From contig NZ_JAVRHK010000001.1 in assembly GCF_031846585.1 (NCBI RefSeq), forward strand, positions 62,001 to 126,000: a stretch of DNA of 64,000 nucleotides. The letters are read 5' to 3'. The position numbers and the translations under genes were made by a program. The first letter of the stretch is position 1. Each line of letters begins with the position of its first letter. The DNA comes from Autumnicola musiva. Its GTDB lineage: Bacteria; Bacteroidota; Bacteroidia; Flavobacteriales; Flavobacteriaceae. Positions 16,659 through 25,469 of this stretch are shown here, piece by piece. Below the pieces are notes generated by a model. It ran no database searches. It had not been told where the DNA came from and was given only the letters and a program-made list of their open reading frames with translations.

Positions 16659-17372
16659 TTATTTCAGCAATTTTAAATATTTCTGAATTGTTTTTTCCAT
16701 TCCCAGGTACAGTGCTTCCGAAATAAGGGCATGGCCAATGGAAACTTCTTCCAGATAAGGCAGCTGCTTTTTAAAATACCCCACATTTTCCAAAGAAAGG
16801 TCGTGGCCGGCATTTACTTCCATTCCGAGATCGTGTGCAATTCCCGCACATTCCGCATAAGATTTTACAGCGTCTTTATCTCCTTTGGCATAAGCTGCCG
16901 CATAGGCTTCAGTATATAATTCTATTCTGTCTGTTCCGGTTTCTACTGCAGCTTTTACCATTTCGGGATTAGGATCTACAAAAATAGAACAGCGAATATT
17001 GTTCTGCTTGAATCCTGAAATCACCTCTTTCAAAAAACCTTTGTATTTTACAGTGTCCCAACCTGCATTGGAGGTAATAGCATCTTCATCGTCAGGAACC
17101 AAAGTTACCTGGGCAGGACGCACCTGCAGGACAAGATTCACAAATTTTGTAATGGGATTTCCTTCTATATTAAATTCAGTAGATAGCACAGGGCTAAGGT
17201 CCAGCACATCCTGATAAGTAATATGCCTTTCATCTGGCCGCGGATGCACAGTGATCCCCTCAGCCCCAAAAGATTCAATATCCCGGGCCATTTGCAGCAC
17301 ATCTGGAATATTGCCGCCACGTGCATTGCGGAGTGTGGCAATCTTATTTATATTTACGCTTAACTTGGTCAT
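16659..17372 (-). CDS. pdxJ: pyridoxine 5'-phosphate synthase
   Basis: 237 aa from ATG 17372 (MTKLSVNINKIATLRNARGG), the normal PdxJ length; the reading from 17393 adds seven non-homologous residues. It condenses 1-deoxyxylulose 5-phosphate with 3-amino-2-oxopropyl phosphate to pyridoxine phosphate in the DXP-dependent vitamin B6 pathway. Visible TIM-barrel motifs are the N-terminal substrate site (VNINKIATLRNARGG), GITVHPRPDERHI, a phosphate-site region (SIFVDPNPEMV and DRIELYTEAYA) and the C-terminal VNAGHDLSLENV and EVSIGHALISEALYLG. Confidence 0.96.
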   Translation of the reverse strand: MTKLSVNINKIATLRNARGGNIPDVLQMARDIESFGAEGITVHPRPDERHITYQDVLDLSPVLSTEFNIEGNPITKFVNLVLQVRPAQVTLVPDDEDAITSNAGWDTVKYKGFLKEVISGFKQNNIRCSIFVDPNPEMVKAAVETGTDRIELYTEAYAAAYAKGDKDAVKSYAECAGIAHDLGMEVNAGHDLSLENVGYFKKQLPYLEEVSIGHALISEALYLGMEKTIQKYLKLLK

Positions 17373-17458
17373 ATTTCTTGCTTTTAGTAACAAAAATACG
17401 AAGTTGCTCCTGCCTTATTGAACATTATTTTGATTAATTTGCAGAAAAAGGAGCGCTT

Positions 17459-18115
17459 ATGAGTATGGAAGAAAATATTTTGAATGACATTGCCATCCTG
17501 GATCTGTCAGATAATATAGGAACCACCCAGGACCTTTTTAATAACCTCACCTACACCCACCTGCCCGTTGAAAAAGACGGAATTTACATTGGTTGTATTT
17601 CAGAAAATGATATTCGTTGTTTTGATGCAGGAAAATCCCTGGAAGACTATCAATATTCCCTGGAGGGATTTTTTGTACGGGAAACAGCTTACTGGCTGGA
17701 CATCCTTGAATCTTTTGCTCAAAATGACACTAATTTGCTTCCTGTTTTAGACGAGGAAAATAAGTATTGCGGATATCTGGAAATTAATGATATCATCAAT
17801 CTTTTTAATGAAACTCCTTTTTTAAATGAAGCAGGAAATATTCTTGTTGTTGCCAAAGGCTTTAAAGATTATTCATTTAGCGAGATAAGCCAGATTGTGG
17901 AATCTAACAATGGCCACATTTTAGGTGCCTTTATTTCTAAAATTGAAAATGATGTGGCTGAGATTACCGTTAAAACCAGCCCTGTGGGTATGAATACAAT
18001 CATTCAGGCCTTCAGGCGCTATGGATATAATATTGTGTCTGAACACCAGGAGGACACCTTCCAAAGGAATTTGAAGGACAGGTCTAAATATCTTGATAAA
18101 TATCTGAATATTTAA
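17459..18115 (+). CDS. CBS-domain protein
   Basis: 218 aa, soluble. Residues about 14-120 form a pair of CBS motifs (GTTQDLFNNLTYTHLPVEKDGIYIGCISENDI, then DILESFAQNDTNLLPVLDEENKYCGYLEINDII). The C-terminal 80 residues form an ACT-like domain (ILVVAKGFKDYSFSEISQIVESNNGHILGAFI). CBS pairs usually bind adenosine nucleotides. The gene is divergent from pdxJ and immediately precedes nadK, a fixed order in Flavobacteriaceae, so a link with NAD(P) or adenylate level is plausible but unproven. An AAAAAGGAG purine-rich tract 7 bases before the ATG could be a Shine-Dalgarno site. Confidence 0.8.
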   Translation: MSMEENILNDIAILDLSDNIGTTQDLFNNLTYTHLPVEKDGIYIGCISENDIRCFDAGKSLEDYQYSLEGFFVRETAYWLDILESFAQNDTNLLPVLDEENKYCGYLEINDIINLFNETPFLNEAGNILVVAKGFKDYSFSEISQIVESNNGHILGAFISKIENDVAEITVKTSPVGMNTIIQAFRRYGYNIVSEHQEDTFQRNLKDRSKYLDKYLNI

Positions 18116-18169
18116 TTTCTCTAATTCTTTTTCAGTTAAAACAAAAGTAAACAGCAAAAAACCGTGAAG

Positions 18170-19054
18170 ATGAAAATAGGAATTTATGGTCAGTTTTATC
18201 ATGCCAATGCGGGAAAATATATTTCTCAACTTCTGGAATTACTGGACAGGGAGAATGTTGAAGTAATTATAGAAGAACATTTTCTTGATCTCATTAATAA
18301 AAATGAAACCATAAATAAAGAATACAGCCATTTTCGCACTTTTGAAGAACTTGATAATTCTTACGATTTGTTTTTCTGTATTGGCGGAGACGGAACTATT
18401 TTAAAATCGATTAATTATATCCGGGATCTGGACATTCCTATTCTCGGCATAAATACCGGAAGGCTTGGCTTTCTTGCCACTATTCAAAAAGAGGAAATTG
18501 AGGCAACCATCCACAGTATCCTAAAAAAAGAATATAGCATTACTGAAAGAAGCCTGTTGCAGATTTCTACCAATCCTGAAAATCATGACAAGGTTTTTGG
18601 GCCTGCGGCTCTTAATGAAATAGCGGTAAGCCGCAAAAACACCACTTCAATGATCACGGTAGATACCTGGCTGGATGACCAGTATCTCAGCTCCTACTGG
18701 GCAGATGGAGTAATTATTTCCACCCCTACCGGCTCCACAGGCTACTCTTTAAGCTGTGGCGGTCCGGTTATAACTCCAGATGTAAATTCCCTGATTATTA
18801 CGCCTATTGCCCCACATAACCTGAATGCCCGCCCTTTAGTGATTAAGGATAATACCAAAATTAAAATGAAGGTTTCCGGAAGGGAAAAAACTTATCTTGT
18901 CTCTATGGATTCCCGGATAGCCACATTGCCCAATGAAACCGAAATTACAATTGAAAAGGCTCCCTACGCTGTCAAAATAGTTGAATTACATGGAGACAGC
19001 TTCCTGAAAACCCTTCGCAAAAAGTTACTTTGGGGAGAAGATAAGCGCAATTAA
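18170..19054 (+). CDS. nadK: NAD kinase
   Basis: 294 aa from ATG 18170 (MKIGIYGQFYHANAG); a GTG two codons upstream at 18164 is an alternative. It phosphorylates NAD to NADP. Family motifs: GGDGTILKSI (ATP/polyphosphate site and catalytic Asp), GINTGRLGFLATI, the NE motif in PAALNEIAVSR, and the glycine-rich STPTGSTGYSLSCGGPVI. TPIAPHNLNARPLVI near the C-terminus completes the signature. Length is normal. Probably co-transcribed with the CBS gene, 54 bases upstream. Confidence 0.97.
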   Translation: MKIGIYGQFYHANAGKYISQLLELLDRENVEVIIEEHFLDLINKNETINKEYSHFRTFEELDNSYDLFFCIGGDGTILKSINYIRDLDIPILGINTGRLGFLATIQKEEIEATIHSILKKEYSITERSLLQISTNPENHDKVFGPAALNEIAVSRKNTTSMITVDTWLDDQYLSSYWADGVIISTPTGSTGYSLSCGGPVITPDVNSLIITPIAPHNLNARPLVIKDNTKIKMKVSGREKTYLVSMDSRIATLPNETEITIEKAPYAVKIVELHGDSFLKTLRKKLLWGEDKRN

Positions 19055-19108
19055 GCAATAAAAGGTTCCAAATTCTGTTAATGACTATGTACAAAAATGC
19101 TCAGATTA

Positions 19109-19137
19109 TTGTGGAGCAAACATAATTGTTATATTTG
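19109..19137 (+). promoter_or_regulatory. Bacteroidota-type promoter of the DUF6089-uppS-bamA operon
   Basis: TTG at 19109-19111 and TATATTTG at 19130-19137 with an 18-base spacer fit the Bacteroidota consensus. The -7 box ends 17 bases before the ATG at 19155. Confidence 0.65.
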
Positions 19138-19154
19138 CAAACTTTTAAAAACCT

Positions 19155-19853
19155 ATGAAGCATCTACTTGCTCTTGTATTTATGGTTATTGCCGCCACTT
19201 CTTACTCCCAAACTTTTGAGCTTGGTCCGTTTATTGGTGGCAGCAATTACATAGGAGATGTAGGAAAAACCAACTATATCAACCCTAACAGGTTGGTGGG
19301 AGGAGCATTATTTAAATGGAACAGGAGTCCGAGACATGCTTTCAGGCTATCCCTGCTATATGCTGAAATAGCGGCAGATGATGCCAGCTCCAATGAACCC
19401 AGAAGACAAGCCAGAGGTTATTCTTTTGAAAATACTATTGCCGAAGCATCTTTGGGAGTAGAGTTTAATTTCTTTAATTTCGATTTGCACGAAGACACAC
19501 CACAGAGTTCTCCCTATCTCTATACCGGCCTAACCTATTTTAGGGCAGATCACGTTTACCTGCAAAATGGAAGGGCGGGCAACCTGATAAATGAAAGTTC
19601 AAACTGGGAGTTTGCCATTCCAATAGTTTTTGGTTATAAAGAGACAATTACCAAGCATATAGTGGGAGCTCTGGAAATTGGCGGTCGCTTCACCTTTACA
19701 GATAATTTAGATGGAAGCTGGCCGGAAGAATTGCTGGGGAGAAGAGCTCCCTCCATAGAATTTGGAAACAGGAATACTACAGATTGGTATGTATTCACAG
19801 GTGTGAGCCTTACTTTTAACTTTGGTAGAAAACCTTGTTATTGCAATTTATAA
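19155..19853 (+). CDS. DUF6089-type outer membrane protein
   Basis: 232 aa with a signal peptide (MKHLLALVFMVIAATSYSQ). The mature start (TFELGPFIGGSNYIGDVGKTNYINPNRL) and later strands match the small beta-barrel family DUF6089 that is nearly always found before uppS and bamA in Bacteroidota. Alternating beta strands end in TDWYVFTGVSLTFNFGRKPCYCNL. The stop codon abuts the uppS ATG directly, so translation is coupled. The role is unknown, but the invariant position next to bamA suggests outer-membrane biogenesis. Confidence 0.8.
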   Translation: MKHLLALVFMVIAATSYSQTFELGPFIGGSNYIGDVGKTNYINPNRLVGGALFKWNRSPRHAFRLSLLYAEIAADDASSNEPRRQARGYSFENTIAEASLGVEFNFFNFDLHEDTPQSSPYLYTGLTYFRADHVYLQNGRAGNLINESSNWEFAIPIVFGYKETITKHIVGALEIGGRFTFTDNLDGSWPEELLGRRAPSIEFGNRNTTDWYVFTGVSLTFNFGRKPCYCNL

Positions 19854-20594
19854 ATGGCCTACAGAGACGAAATAAACCTTGAGAAATTGCCCAGGCACAT
19901 CGCTGTGATTATGGACGGGAATGGCCGTTGGGCCAAAAAAAAAGGTTTTCTGAGAGCTATGGGGCATGAAGAAGGCACTACAGCGGTAAGGGATGTGGTA
20001 GAAGGCTGCGCCGAAATTGAAGTGCAGAATCTCACCTTATATGCTTTTTCTACCGAGAACTGGAACCGCCCTAAATTAGAAGTTGACACCTTAATGAAGC
20101 TGTTGGTTTCCTCCCTTCGAAAGGAAATTAAAACCCTGCAGGACAATAATATCCGGCTAAATGCGATTGGTAACTTAGAAACCCTTCCAAAAAAAGCAAG
20201 GAAGGAATTGAAAGAAGTCATTGAAAAAACAGCCTCCAATAAAAGGATGGTGCTTACCCTCGCGTTAAGCTATGGATCCCGTGAGGAATTAGGCAATTGT
20301 ATCAAAAGAATTTGCAATAAAGTTAAAAACAACGAATTATCTGCTGATGCCATTGATGAATCAGTTATTAATGAGCATCTTTACACCAGTGATTTACCAG
20401 ACGTGGATCTGCTAATAAGAACAAGTGGAGAACAGCGTATAAGCAACTTTCTGCTATGGCAAATTGCCTACGCCGAATTGTATTTTACAAATATTTTATG
20501 GCCGGATTTTAGAAAAGAAAACCTTTTTGAAGCCATTTACAATTATCAAAACAGAGAACGAAGATTTGGAAAAACTAGTGAGCAACTTGGTTAA
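19854..20594 (+). CDS. uppS: isoprenyl transferase (undecaprenyl diphosphate synthase)
   Basis: 246 aa. It makes the C55 carrier lipid for peptidoglycan and O-antigen by cis-prenyl condensation. The signature HIAVIMDGNGRWAKKKGFLRAMGHEEG carries the catalytic Asp and diphosphate-binding residues. LYAFSTENWNRPKLEV follows, and the C-terminal region has DLPDVDLLIRTSGEQRISNFLLWQIAYAELYFT. Its last codons overlap the probable start of bamA, coupling carrier-lipid synthesis and outer-membrane assembly genes in one operon. Confidence 0.97.
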   Translation: MAYRDEINLEKLPRHIAVIMDGNGRWAKKKGFLRAMGHEEGTTAVRDVVEGCAEIEVQNLTLYAFSTENWNRPKLEVDTLMKLLVSSLRKEIKTLQDNNIRLNAIGNLETLPKKARKELKEVIEKTASNKRMVLTLALSYGSREELGNCIKRICNKVKNNELSADAIDESVINEHLYTSDLPDVDLLIRTSGEQRISNFLLWQIAYAELYFTNILWPDFRKENLFEAIYNYQNRERRFGKTSEQLG

Positions 20595-23226
20595 TGCATT
20601 CACATTTAAAAGAGTCCTGGCTCTTTTCGCATTCATATTTATATTGAGTTCATCTACACAAGCTCAGGATTTACCTCTTGCCAACGGAGAAAAATATATT
20701 ATAGGTGATATTAAAGTTACCGGAAATACCACTTTTAATGAGCAAACTGTAATTGCCTATACGGGATTGAGAAAAGGTGAGGAAATTTACATCCCGGGAC
20801 AGCGTTTAAGCAAAATTGTACAAAAACTGTGGGATATAGGTAGTTTCAGCGACATCAATTTTTACATTACCAATGTTGAAGGCAATGTTGCCGATCTTGA
20901 ACTTGAAATACAGGAAGTACCCCAACTGGCCGAGGCCCGTATCCAGGGAATCAGAAAGAAAAGAAAGAAAGAAGAACTGCTCGAGGAAAATGAACTTACC
21001 GCCGGCACCAAGGTAACCGAAAACCTAATTACCACCACCAAAAACTATATAGAAAACAAGTATAAGAAAGATGGTTATTTTAACACCAAAGTAGCCATTA
21101 ATACCATTCCGGTACAGGATACTGCCAATGCCAACAGAGTAAATATGGTGGTTAATGTAGACCGTGGAGAAAGAGTAAAAATTGACGATATTGAGTTCAT
21201 TGGAAACGAAAAATTTTCAGACGCCAAACTAAGGCGCAGCATGAAGAATACCAAGAAAAAGAATTTCTTCCGGTTCTGGAAAAGATCAAAATTTGTACGT
21301 GAAGATTACCAGGAAGATAAAGTTTCATTAATAAATAATTACAAAGAAAGCGGTTTCAGGGATGCCAGAATTGTTTCCGATACACTTATTAGACAAGGTG
21401 ATAAAGATATAGCCCTGCAGTTAAAAGTTGAAGAAGGAGACCGCTACTACATAGGTGATATTGAATTTATAGGAAATAGTGTATATACAGACGACCAGTT
21501 GTCCAGGGTTTTCGGAATCCAAACCGGAGATGTATATAATGGTGTACTTCTCGATAAAAGGATTATGGACAACACTAAACCTGATGCCCAGGATTTGACT
21601 AATCTTTATCAGAACAACGGTTATCTGTTTTCCAATATCAATCTTGTGGAAACCAATGTTGAGAACGACACCATAGATTTTGAAATCAGGATTACTGAAG
21701 GTAAAGAAGCCTTTTTTAATGAAATACGGGTTACAGGAAACGACAGAACAAAAGACCATGTAATCTATCGCGAACTTTTAACCAAACCGGGACAAAAATA
21801 CAGCAAGGCCAATGTGATTGCCACCATAAGGGAGTTGGGACAACTTGGTTTTTTTGATGCCGAGCAACTGGAACCTCAGTTTATAGACCCCAACCCGAAT
21901 ACGGGAACATTAGACCTTGAGTATTCCGTAGTGGAATCCGGGGCAAGCCAGATAGAACTCCAGGGAGGTTACGGAGGCGGAGGTTTTATTGGTACCCTAG
22001 GCCTGTCTTTTAACAATTTCTCTTTAAGCGGGATTTTTGATAAGGAATCTTACCGGCCAGTGCCTATGGGAGACGGGCAAAGTCTCTCTTTACGTGCGCA
22101 GGCCAGTACTTACTACCAAACCTACAGTCTTTCGTTTCGTGAACCGTGGCTGGGCGGGGTAAAACCGGTAAGTTTTTCTACTTCCTTTAGTTATACAAGA
22201 CAATTCCTTTTTGATTACGTGAACCGGGAAGCAGACAGGAGCCGAAGCTTTGACATTCTGGGGGTAAGTGTGGGACTGGCAAAACGCCTGAGTGTGCCGG
22301 ACAGGTATATGACCGTTTCCCACTCGGTAGGTTTCCAAAGATATGACCTTAATAACTACAACACCGGCCTCTTCTCCTTTGGAGACGGATATTCAAATAA
22401 CCTTACCTACACGTTTGGCTTAACAAGGGATAACACCTACACCAACCCGGTATTTCCTGTAGGAGGATCACAATTTCGCCTTACCGCTAAACTTACTCCC
22501 CCATACTCCTTGTGGAATGGCGTAGATTATGCTAATTTAGGTGAGCAGAGGGAATTTCAGCTGGAAGACGAAAACGGAAACCTAATCAATAATGAAGGAG
22601 CCAGGGTGAGCCCTGAGAATGCTGTTCCGGACCGGAGTAAGGTTGACCAGGAAAAATTCAAGTGGCTGGAATTTTATAAAATCAAATTCAACGGAACCTG
22701 GTATACTACTTTAGCCAATTTTGGAGCAAGCAAAAACCTTGTCCTACGAACAAACGCCGAATACGGTTTCCTTGGAGCTTACAACAATGATCGGGGTGTT
22801 CCTCCTTTTGAACGTTTTTACCTTGGAGGTGACGGTCTTGGAGCTTACAGCCTTGATGGTAGGGAGACCATCCAGTTAAGAGGATATCCAAAGCAGTCTG
22901 TAGTACCACTTGACAGGACTTCTGGAGCTACTGATGACGGGGCAACTATCTACAACAAATATTCATTGGAGTTAAGATTTCCAATTACTCTTAAACAATC
23001 GGCTTCTATTTACGCGCTTACTTTTATGGAAGGTGGTGCTTCCTATGATAATTTCAGGGATTTTAACCCTTTCCAGCTTAACAGATCTGCCGGGGCAGGA
23101 ATAAGAATTTTTATGCCGATGTTTGGATTACTGGGAATAGATTTTGGATACGGATTTGATCCTATTGTTGGGCAACCCGGGCCTAATGGATGGGAAACCC
23201 ACTTTATCCTTAACCAGCAGTTTTAA
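20578..23226 (+). CDS. bamA: BamA, outer membrane protein assembly factor
   Basis: About 882 aa from the GTG at 20578, which gives a signal peptide (SNLVNAFTFKRVLALFAFIFILSSSTQAQ); TTG 20566 is another option and there is no ATG nearby in frame other than one deep inside uppS. Five POTRA domains are recognisable by repeats of the type IGDIKVTGNTTFNEQTV, VKIDDIEFIGNEKFSDAKL, YIGDIEFIGNSVYTDDQL and FFNEIRVTGNDRTKDHV. The second is followed by an unusually lysine-rich stretch (KNTKKKNFFRFWKRSKF). A C-terminal 16-stranded barrel ends in THFILNQQF, with the terminal Phe needed for recognition. It folds and inserts outer-membrane proteins. Confidence 0.95.
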   Translation: MSNLVNAFTFKRVLALFAFIFILSSSTQAQDLPLANGEKYIIGDIKVTGNTTFNEQTVIAYTGLRKGEEIYIPGQRLSKIVQKLWDIGSFSDINFYITNVEGNVADLELEIQEVPQLAEARIQGIRKKRKKEELLEENELTAGTKVTENLITTTKNYIENKYKKDGYFNTKVAINTIPVQDTANANRVNMVVNVDRGERVKIDDIEFIGNEKFSDAKLRRSMKNTKKKNFFRFWKRSKFVREDYQEDKVSLINNYKESGFRDARIVSDTLIRQGDKDIALQLKVEEGDRYYIGDIEFIGNSVYTDDQLSRVFGIQTGDVYNGVLLDKRIMDNTKPDAQDLTNLYQNNGYLFSNINLVETNVENDTIDFEIRITEGKEAFFNEIRVTGNDRTKDHVIYRELLTKPGQKYSKANVIATIRELGQLGFFDAEQLEPQFIDPNPNTGTLDLEYSVVESGASQIELQGGYGGGGFIGTLGLSFNNFSLSGIFDKESYRPVPMGDGQSLSLRAQASTYYQTYSLSFREPWLGGVKPVSFSTSFSYTRQFLFDYVNREADRSRSFDILGVSVGLAKRLSVPDRYMTVSHSVGFQRYDLNNYNTGLFSFGDGYSNNLTYTFGLTRDNTYTNPVFPVGGSQFRLTAKLTPPYSLWNGVDYANLGEQREFQLEDENGNLINNEGARVSPENAVPDRSKVDQEKFKWLEFYKIKFNGTWYTTLANFGASKNLVLRTNAEYGFLGAYNNDRGVPPFERFYLGGDGLGAYSLDGRETIQLRGYPKQSVVPLDRTSGATDDGATIYNKYSLELRFPITLKQSASIYALTFMEGGASYDNFRDFNPFQLNRSAGAGIRIFMPMFGLLGIDFGYGFDPIVGQPGPNGWETHFILNQQF

Positions 23227-23255
23227 TTTGGCACGGTATTTTCTATATTCGAATT

Positions 23256-24068
23256 ATGAAAGGTAGAATAATAATTTTTACATTTCTAACCGCGATTTTA
23301 GGATGGAGTGCTACTGCACAAAAATCTTTCCGTGTAGGTTATGTAGATATGGAATATATTCTGCAAAACGTTCCACAGTACCAGCAGGCGTCTTCACAAT
23401 TAGACGCAAAAGTACAGGAATGGAGAAAAGAAGTTGAAGAAAAAAAGCGACAGATTGACGGAATGAAAGCTCAGCTTGATAATGAGCGTGCTCTTCTTAC
23501 CAAAGAACTAATTCAGGAACGGGAAGAAGAAATTAATTATCAGGAAGAACAGGCGCTGGATTATCAGCAAAAAAGATTTGGCCCCAATGGGGATTACATG
23601 ATTCAGAAAAAACAGCTCATAAGACCTATTCAGGATCAGGTTTTTACTGCGGTACAGGAAATTTCCGAAAACAGGAATCTGGATATGGTGTTTGACCGTA
23701 CTGCTAACAATGGGATGATTTATGCCGATAAGGAATATGACATTAGTGACCAGGTTCTAAGAAGCATAAACCGTGCTGCCAACAGAAGGCAAATTGAATC
23801 CCCCGAAGAACGGGAAGCACTGGAAGAGGAAGAAGGAAGAACAGTTGAGCAGGATGAGAAAATTGCCGAAGAGCAGCAGGAAGTACAGGAAAAAAGAAAT
23901 GAACGGGAAGCACTTATAGCGGAGAGACAAAGACAGCGGGATTCTATAAAAATCGCTAAACAAAAGGAACTGGAAGCGCGTCGGGCAAGGATAATTGAAG
24001 AGCGCCAGCGCCGTATAGATTCTATTAGAGCTATAAGACAGCAAAAAGATAGTATAAACGATAATTAA
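23256..24068 (+). CDS. Skp/OmpH-family periplasmic chaperone, long form
   Basis: 270 aa, signal peptide MKGRIIIFTFLTAILGWSATAQ. The Skp/OmpH core (RVGYVDMEYILQNVPQYQQASSQLDAKVQEWRKEVEEKK) leads into a long coiled coil and then FDRTANNGMIYADKEYDISDQVL. Unlike its neighbour, it has an extra C-terminal tail of about 85 residues made almost only of Glu, Arg, Gln and Lys (coiled-coil, residues about 185-270). It probably holds unfolded outer-membrane proteins for BamA, encoded 29 bases upstream. The role of the tail is unknown. Confidence 0.88.
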   Translation: MKGRIIIFTFLTAILGWSATAQKSFRVGYVDMEYILQNVPQYQQASSQLDAKVQEWRKEVEEKKRQIDGMKAQLDNERALLTKELIQEREEEINYQEEQALDYQQKRFGPNGDYMIQKKQLIRPIQDQVFTAVQEISENRNLDMVFDRTANNGMIYADKEYDISDQVLRSINRAANRRQIESPEEREALEEEEGRTVEQDEKIAEEQQEVQEKRNEREALIAERQRQRDSIKIAKQKELEARRARIIEERQRRIDSIRAIRQQKDSINDN

Positions 24069-24103
24069 ACCATAAATTCTTTAACAATTAATAACTATTA
24101 ACA

Positions 24104-24613
24104 ATGAAACAATTCAGAAGACTTTTTATAGCTTTAGCATTAACACTGGGAGCTACTGCTTTTACAAACGCTCAAACCAAAGTTGCCCATATCGCCACAC
24201 AGGACCTGGTAGAAACCATGCCGGCATATAATGATGCTATGACACAGCTTGAAAAGCTGGAAAAAACCTACGATGCCGAAATTAACGATATGTTGACTGA
24301 AGCTCAAAAAACCATGCAACGCTACCAGTCTGAAGTAGAAACAGTGACCGATGAAGAAAACCAGAAGCGTTCTCAGGAAATGCAAATGACACAAAGGAGA
24401 ATCCAGGAGCATAGCCAGAAAGCGAGACAGGAACTACAAAAGAAACAAAATGATTTAATTGCTCCAATCATTGAAAAAGCGCGCCAGGCAATTCAAAGAG
24501 TAGCCAGAGACCAGGGTTACGATTATGTTCTGGATTCCACTACCGGAACAGGAGTTATTCTTGCTGATGGATACGACCTTATGCCGGATGTAAAGAAAGA
24601 TCTGGGAATTTAA
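24104..24613 (+). CDS. Skp/OmpH-family periplasmic chaperone
   Basis: 169 aa, signal peptide MKQFRRLFIALALTLGATAFTNAQ. The mature protein starts KVAHIATQDLVETMPAYNDAMTQLEKLEKTY, followed by a tentacle-like coiled coil and the closing beta strand YDYVLDSTTGTGVILADGYDLM. Length and layout are those of a standard Skp. It is the last gene of the DUF6089-uppS-bamA-ompH-ompH operon, with a strong terminator 26 bases after its stop. Confidence 0.93.
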   Translation: MKQFRRLFIALALTLGATAFTNAQTKVAHIATQDLVETMPAYNDAMTQLEKLEKTYDAEINDMLTEAQKTMQRYQSEVETVTDEENQKRSQEMQMTQRRIQEHSQKARQELQKKQNDLIAPIIEKARQAIQRVARDQGYDYVLDSTTGTGVILADGYDLMPDVKKDLGI

Positions 24614-24637
24614 GATTCTCGTCTAAATATTTATAAT

Positions 24638-24669
24638 CAAAAACTGCGCGCTATCCCGCGCAGTTTTTA
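24638..24669 (+). terminator. terminator of the bamA-ompH operon
   Basis: A near-perfect GC-rich stem (AAACTGCGCG against CGCGCAGTTT) with a short loop and a T-run. Flanking A and T runs on either side make it potentially bidirectional. Confidence 0.9.
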
Positions 24670-24680
24670 TTTTTGCTATT

Positions 24681-25469
24681 ATGAGTTCTCATCCTATAGG
24701 CATTTTTGATTCAGGAGTGGGCGGGACTTCTATATGGAAAGAAATTCACCATCTCCTCCCCCATGAAAGAACTATTTATCTTGCAGACAGCAGGAATGCC
24801 CCGTATGGAGAAAAAACTGTGGAGGAAATTCGTCGTCTTTGTTATAAAAATACCGAAAGCCTACTTTCCATGGGCTGCAAATTAATTGTGGTGGCCTGCA
24901 ATACAGCCACTACCAATGCTATTCTGGATTTACGATCTACTTATGAAGTACCTTTTATAGGTATAGAACCTGCAATAAAGCCCGCTGCCCTAAAATCCCA
25001 AACCAGGACTATTGGGATACTTGCCACTAAAGGAACATTAAGCAGCGCACTATTTTCAAAAACTTCGGAACTATATACTCATAACATTGAAGTTATTGAA
25101 GTAGAAGGAAACGGACTGGTGGAACTGATAGAAAGCGGAAGAAAAGACTCTCCGGAAACTGAAGAATTGCTGAAACGACTTCTAAAACCAATGCTGCTGA
25201 AGCGAATTGATTATCTCGTTTTGGGCTGCAGCCATTACCCGTACCTGATTCCTGTTTTAAAAAAAATACTTCCACCCAATGTTCATATTATCGATTCGGG
25301 AGAGGCAGTCGCAAGGCAAACAAAAGCTATTCTTGAAAAGAAAATGCTAATAAGCAGGCTCAGCAATTATCCTATTCCGGAGTTTTTCAGCAATAAAAAC
25401 CCTGCAGTAATGGCAGAACTTACTGGTTCAGAAACCAATAACTATAAAGTTTCCTATCTCGATTTTTAA
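24681..25469 (+). CDS. murI: glutamate racemase
   Basis: 262 aa. Interconverts L- and D-glutamate for peptidoglycan. Motifs: the N-terminal PIGIFDSGVGGTSIW, LADSRNAPYGEKT, the first catalytic cysteine in VVACNTATTNA and the second in LGCSHYPYL. Length is normal. It starts 5 bases after a possible -7 box (TATTTTTG, 24668-24675) that overlaps the preceding terminator, so a nearly leaderless transcript is possible. Confidence 0.96.
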   Translation: MSSHPIGIFDSGVGGTSIWKEIHHLLPHERTIYLADSRNAPYGEKTVEEIRRLCYKNTESLLSMGCKLIVVACNTATTNAILDLRSTYEVPFIGIEPAIKPAALKSQTRTIGILATKGTLSSALFSKTSELYTHNIEVIEVEGNGLVELIESGRKDSPETEELLKRLLKPMLLKRIDYLVLGCSHYPYLIPVLKKILPPNVHIIDSGEAVARQTKAILEKKMLISRLSNYPIPEFFSNKNPAVMAELTGSETNNYKVSYLDF

